From DATMNR01 sp963702765 (GTDB lineage: Bacteria; Chloroflexota; Ktedonobacteria; Ktedonobacterales; Ktedonobacteraceae), in NCBI GenBank assembly GCA_963702765.1, contig CAVPEB010000035.1, forward strand, positions 38,881 to 102,880: a stretch of 64,000 bases of DNA, given 5' to 3'. Every line of letters begins with the position of its first letter. Positions within the stretch are counted from its first letter, which is position 1. The position numbers and the translations under genes were made by a program. Positions 61,773 through 64,000 of this stretch are shown here, one piece after another. The notes under the pieces were generated by a model. That model saw nothing but the letters and a program-made list of their open reading frames with translations, did no database searches and was not told the DNA's origin.

Positions 61773-63899
61773 ATGACAGATCGCCAGGGACAACGGCTTG
61801 GAAATTATCGCCTGATCCGCCTCCTGGGGGAGGGAGGTTTTGCTGAGGTGTACCTGGGAGAGCATGTATTTCTTGGAACTCGGGCTGCTATCAAAATCTT
61901 GCTCGTGCGGTTAGCGGACGAAGAAATGGAGCGGTTTCTCAAGGAAGCTCGTACCATTGCTGGATTGACTCACCCCAACATTTTACGCGTTCTTGAATTT
62001 GGGGTTGAAGCAAATGTTCCTTTTCTCGTGCTGGAATTTGCCCCAAATGGTACATTGCGGAAACGCCATCCAAAGGGAAGTATTTTGCCTTTGACGGTCA
62101 TCGTGCAGTATGTCAGTCAAATTGCCTCTGCTTTGCAATATATTCATAATAGAAAATTAATTCACCGCGATATTAAACCTGAGAACCTTTTACTGGGAAC
62201 CAATAATGAAGTGCTGCTCAGCGATTTTGGAACGGCCATGGTGTTCCAGACACTTCATAACCAGGCTACTCTGGAGATGGCTGGAACGGTATCCTACATG
62301 GCACCTGAACAGATACGGGGAAAGCCTCGGCCAGCCAGCGATCAATATGGGCTAGGCGTTGTTGTCTATGAATGGTTATGCGGAGTGTGCCCTTTTCAAG
62401 GATCTTTTACTGAACTGTATAGCCAGCACATGTTGGCATCTCCCCCTTCTTTACGTGCCAGGAACCCGATGATCTACCCTGAGGTGGAACAGGTCATATT
62501 AACAGCACTCTCCAAGGAACCAGAAAATCGTTTTGCGAGTATATCGGCATTTGCAAATGCCTTGGAGCAGGCGAGTAAGCCAGACCAACGTGCTTACTAC
62601 CCAGCATCTACTGTTGTTTCACAGCCTTCTTCTCGACCACCTAAAATGGCCTCTTCGGAAGAAGAAGTGTTACCAACTCTTAATGCCTCCGTTTCTGAAC
62701 TACTAAATAGGCCTGCGAGCACGACACCTCGGTATCCTATCCAGGAACATACCGGGGTTCCAGATACTGTGTCTTTTGCTCCTCAACCTGTCATCACTCC
62801 AAAGCCTGTTAGTCCCCCTCCAAACGTTAAGCCGTCACATGGTATCTCACGGCGATCTGTTCTAGTGGGCCTTCTTGGTTTGGGAAGCGTCGCTGTAGCG
62901 GGTGGAGCTGCCTGGCTGATAGTTTCAAAGCAAAATCCCTTTGTATTTGGTGTAAGTGCAACACCAACAGCGGTGCCGATACCTGTTGGGGGCACACACT
63001 ACATCACATATAGAGGCCATTCTAAGCAGGTTTATGCCGTGGCGTGGGCACCCAATGGGCAGTATATCTCCTCAGGGGGTAATGATCACATTGTAAAGAT
63101 CTGGAGACCGGTTCAACCCGGTGGGAAGGATCAGCTAACATATCTCCGGCATTCAGGTTCGGTAAATTCTTTAGCCTGGTCGCCCAACGCGGTGCGCGTT
63201 GCCTCGGCAAGTTCTGATATGACGGTACAAGTTTGGGATGCTACTAATGGTAATAGGCACTTTACATACAAGGGCCACACTGACAATATACGCGCTGTTG
63301 CCTGGTCGCCCGATGGAACGCGCATTGCCTCTAGCGGCGATGATAAAACGGTACAGGTGTGGGATGCGAACACAGGGAAACCTTTAGTTACCTATTCAGA
63401 TCACACTGGAATTGTCTGGTCAGTTAGCTGGTCGCCTGATAGCACTCGTATCACCTCAGGAAGCGCCGATAAAACCGTGCGGGTGTGGGATGTTGCTACT
63501 TCGGGCAAGACTTTTTCCTATGTCTATCATGGCCACTCCAGGGCTAATGCCGTAAAGACGGTGGCCTGGTCGCCTAATGGGCAATATATCGCCTCGGGTG
63601 GAGATATCCCGGAAAGTACTGTGCAAATATGGAATGCTTCCAGCGGGGCACCGCTTGTTACGTATTCTGAGCAAACCGCTGGTATCTATGCAATAGCCTG
63701 GTCGCCTGATGGGCAATACATCGCTTCGAGTTCATGGGGAGAGGTACGTGTATGGAATCCTGCTCCGCCTGCCGGGAAAACCATAACCATCTATACCGGT
63801 AATGCAAATGGAGTACATGCAGTAGTATGGTCGCCTAAAGAGCGGCGCATTGCCTCAGGAAGTGATGATACAACAGTGCAAATATGGCAGGCAATCTAA
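61773..63899 (+). CDS. membrane Ser/Thr protein kinase with C-terminal WD40 repeats
   Basis: This 708-residue protein has an N-terminal PknB-type kinase: LLGEGGFAEVYLGE (glycine loop), AAIKILL (Lys), HRDIKPENLLL (Asp133), SDFGTAMVF (Asp151), MAPEQIRGKPRPASDQYGLG. A Pro/Ser-rich linker follows, then one membrane helix (VGLLGLGSVAVAGGAAWLIV, about residues 365-384), then six or seven WD40 repeats to the end, each with VAWSP(D/N)G, a SG/SS turn and TVQVWD. The kinase should be cytoplasmic and the WD40 propeller outside, as a sensor. The ATG at 61773 has AAGGGGG upstream; a TTG six bases earlier is less likely. It is monocistronic, and the last 100 bases of the window hold nothing. Confidence 0.92.
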   Translation: MTDRQGQRLGNYRLIRLLGEGGFAEVYLGEHVFLGTRAAIKILLVRLADEEMERFLKEARTIAGLTHPNILRVLEFGVEANVPFLVLEFAPNGTLRKRHPKGSILPLTVIVQYVSQIASALQYIHNRKLIHRDIKPENLLLGTNNEVLLSDFGTAMVFQTLHNQATLEMAGTVSYMAPEQIRGKPRPASDQYGLGVVVYEWLCGVCPFQGSFTELYSQHMLASPPSLRARNPMIYPEVEQVILTALSKEPENRFASISAFANALEQASKPDQRAYYPASTVVSQPSSRPPKMASSEEEVLPTLNASVSELLNRPASTTPRYPIQEHTGVPDTVSFAPQPVITPKPVSPPPNVKPSHGISRRSVLVGLLGLGSVAVAGGAAWLIVSKQNPFVFGVSATPTAVPIPVGGTHYITYRGHSKQVYAVAWAPNGQYISSGGNDHIVKIWRPVQPGGKDQLTYLRHSGSVNSLAWSPNAVRVASASSDMTVQVWDATNGNRHFTYKGHTDNIRAVAWSPDGTRIASSGDDKTVQVWDANTGKPLVTYSDHTGIVWSVSWSPDSTRITSGSADKTVRVWDVATSGKTFSYVYHGHSRANAVKTVAWSPNGQYIASGGDIPESTVQIWNASSGAPLVTYSEQTAGIYAIAWSPDGQYIASSSWGEVRVWNPAPPAGKTITIYTGNANGVHAVVWSPKERRIASGSDDTTVQIWQAI

Positions 63900-64000
63900 G
63901 ATTTTGAAGTGTAAAACTAACTCGCTGATAAAGTAAATTTTCCAGGTGGCCTAATGTAGTCATCTACGATAAAGGATGAACCCGTAGCAAACCAGAGGTC

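Overview
The window looks like a chromosomal segment of a large-genome, moderate-GC soil bacterium. The most likely group is the class Ktedonobacteria (phylum Chloroflexota). That call is inference: it rests on the mix of a membrane Ser/Thr kinase with C-terminal WD40 repeats, an XRE/NB-ARC STAND regulator, a stray NRPS module, RNA-guided-nuclease transposons and Chloroflexota-like housekeeping proteins. No rRNA, tRNA or CRISPR array was recognised.

Layout. 1-7 kb (minus strand): an Fe-S assembly operon sufC-sufD-sufS-sufU followed by an SDR, a Rieske ferredoxin, a YdjM-like membrane protein and a partial DUF2079 protein, with a frameshifted Rrf2 regulator upstream. 7-15 kb: a STAND regulator, one NRPS module whose A domain contains an FkbM-type methyltransferase, a truncated P450 and a frameshifted zinc-ribbon membrane protein. 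15-24 kb: a GNAT acetyltransferase, a membrane-anchored serine protease, a cupin gene split by an IS605-type element (dead tnpA, intact tnpB), fabI, a rhodanese, then a GC-rich iscB element with its HEARO/omega RNA. 24-33 kb (plus strand): hutI, a CDP-alcohol phosphatidyltransferase, a frameshifted hutH, an aminotransferase and gap-pgk-tpiA. Three canonical parS 16-mers, each inside a longer perfect palindrome, lie between 25.26 and 29.70 kb. 33-42 kb (mainly minus strand): a broken serine hydrolase, small enzymes, an ABC exporter, rpoD and dnaG. dnaG carries an in-frame TGA.

The 1.3 kb gap 42137-43478 is packed with DnaA-box-like 9-mers. Its right half is a regular array of five inverted box pairs, each with a 14-bp offset, repeating every 61-63 bp. 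With the nearby parS cluster and the gene-orientation pattern (mostly minus to the left, mostly plus to the right), this is a strong candidate replication origin although dnaA is not in the window.

43-64 kb: glycogen debranching enzyme, an amino-acid ABC importer, an HD-GYP protein, a YhaO/YhaN-like pair (SbcD/SbcC relatives; the nuclease has altered metal ligands and the ATPase has a transmembrane hairpin), a polysaccharide region (GT2 glycosyltransferase, two broken glycosidases, an IS630 element) and the kinase-WD40 protein.

Many genes carry disabling lesions: Rrf2, zinc-ribbon protein, tnpA, cupin, hutH, serine hydrolase, dnaG, two glycosidases and P450. Some may be assembly errors. The serine hydrolase and tnpA have more than one independent lesion and look truly decayed.
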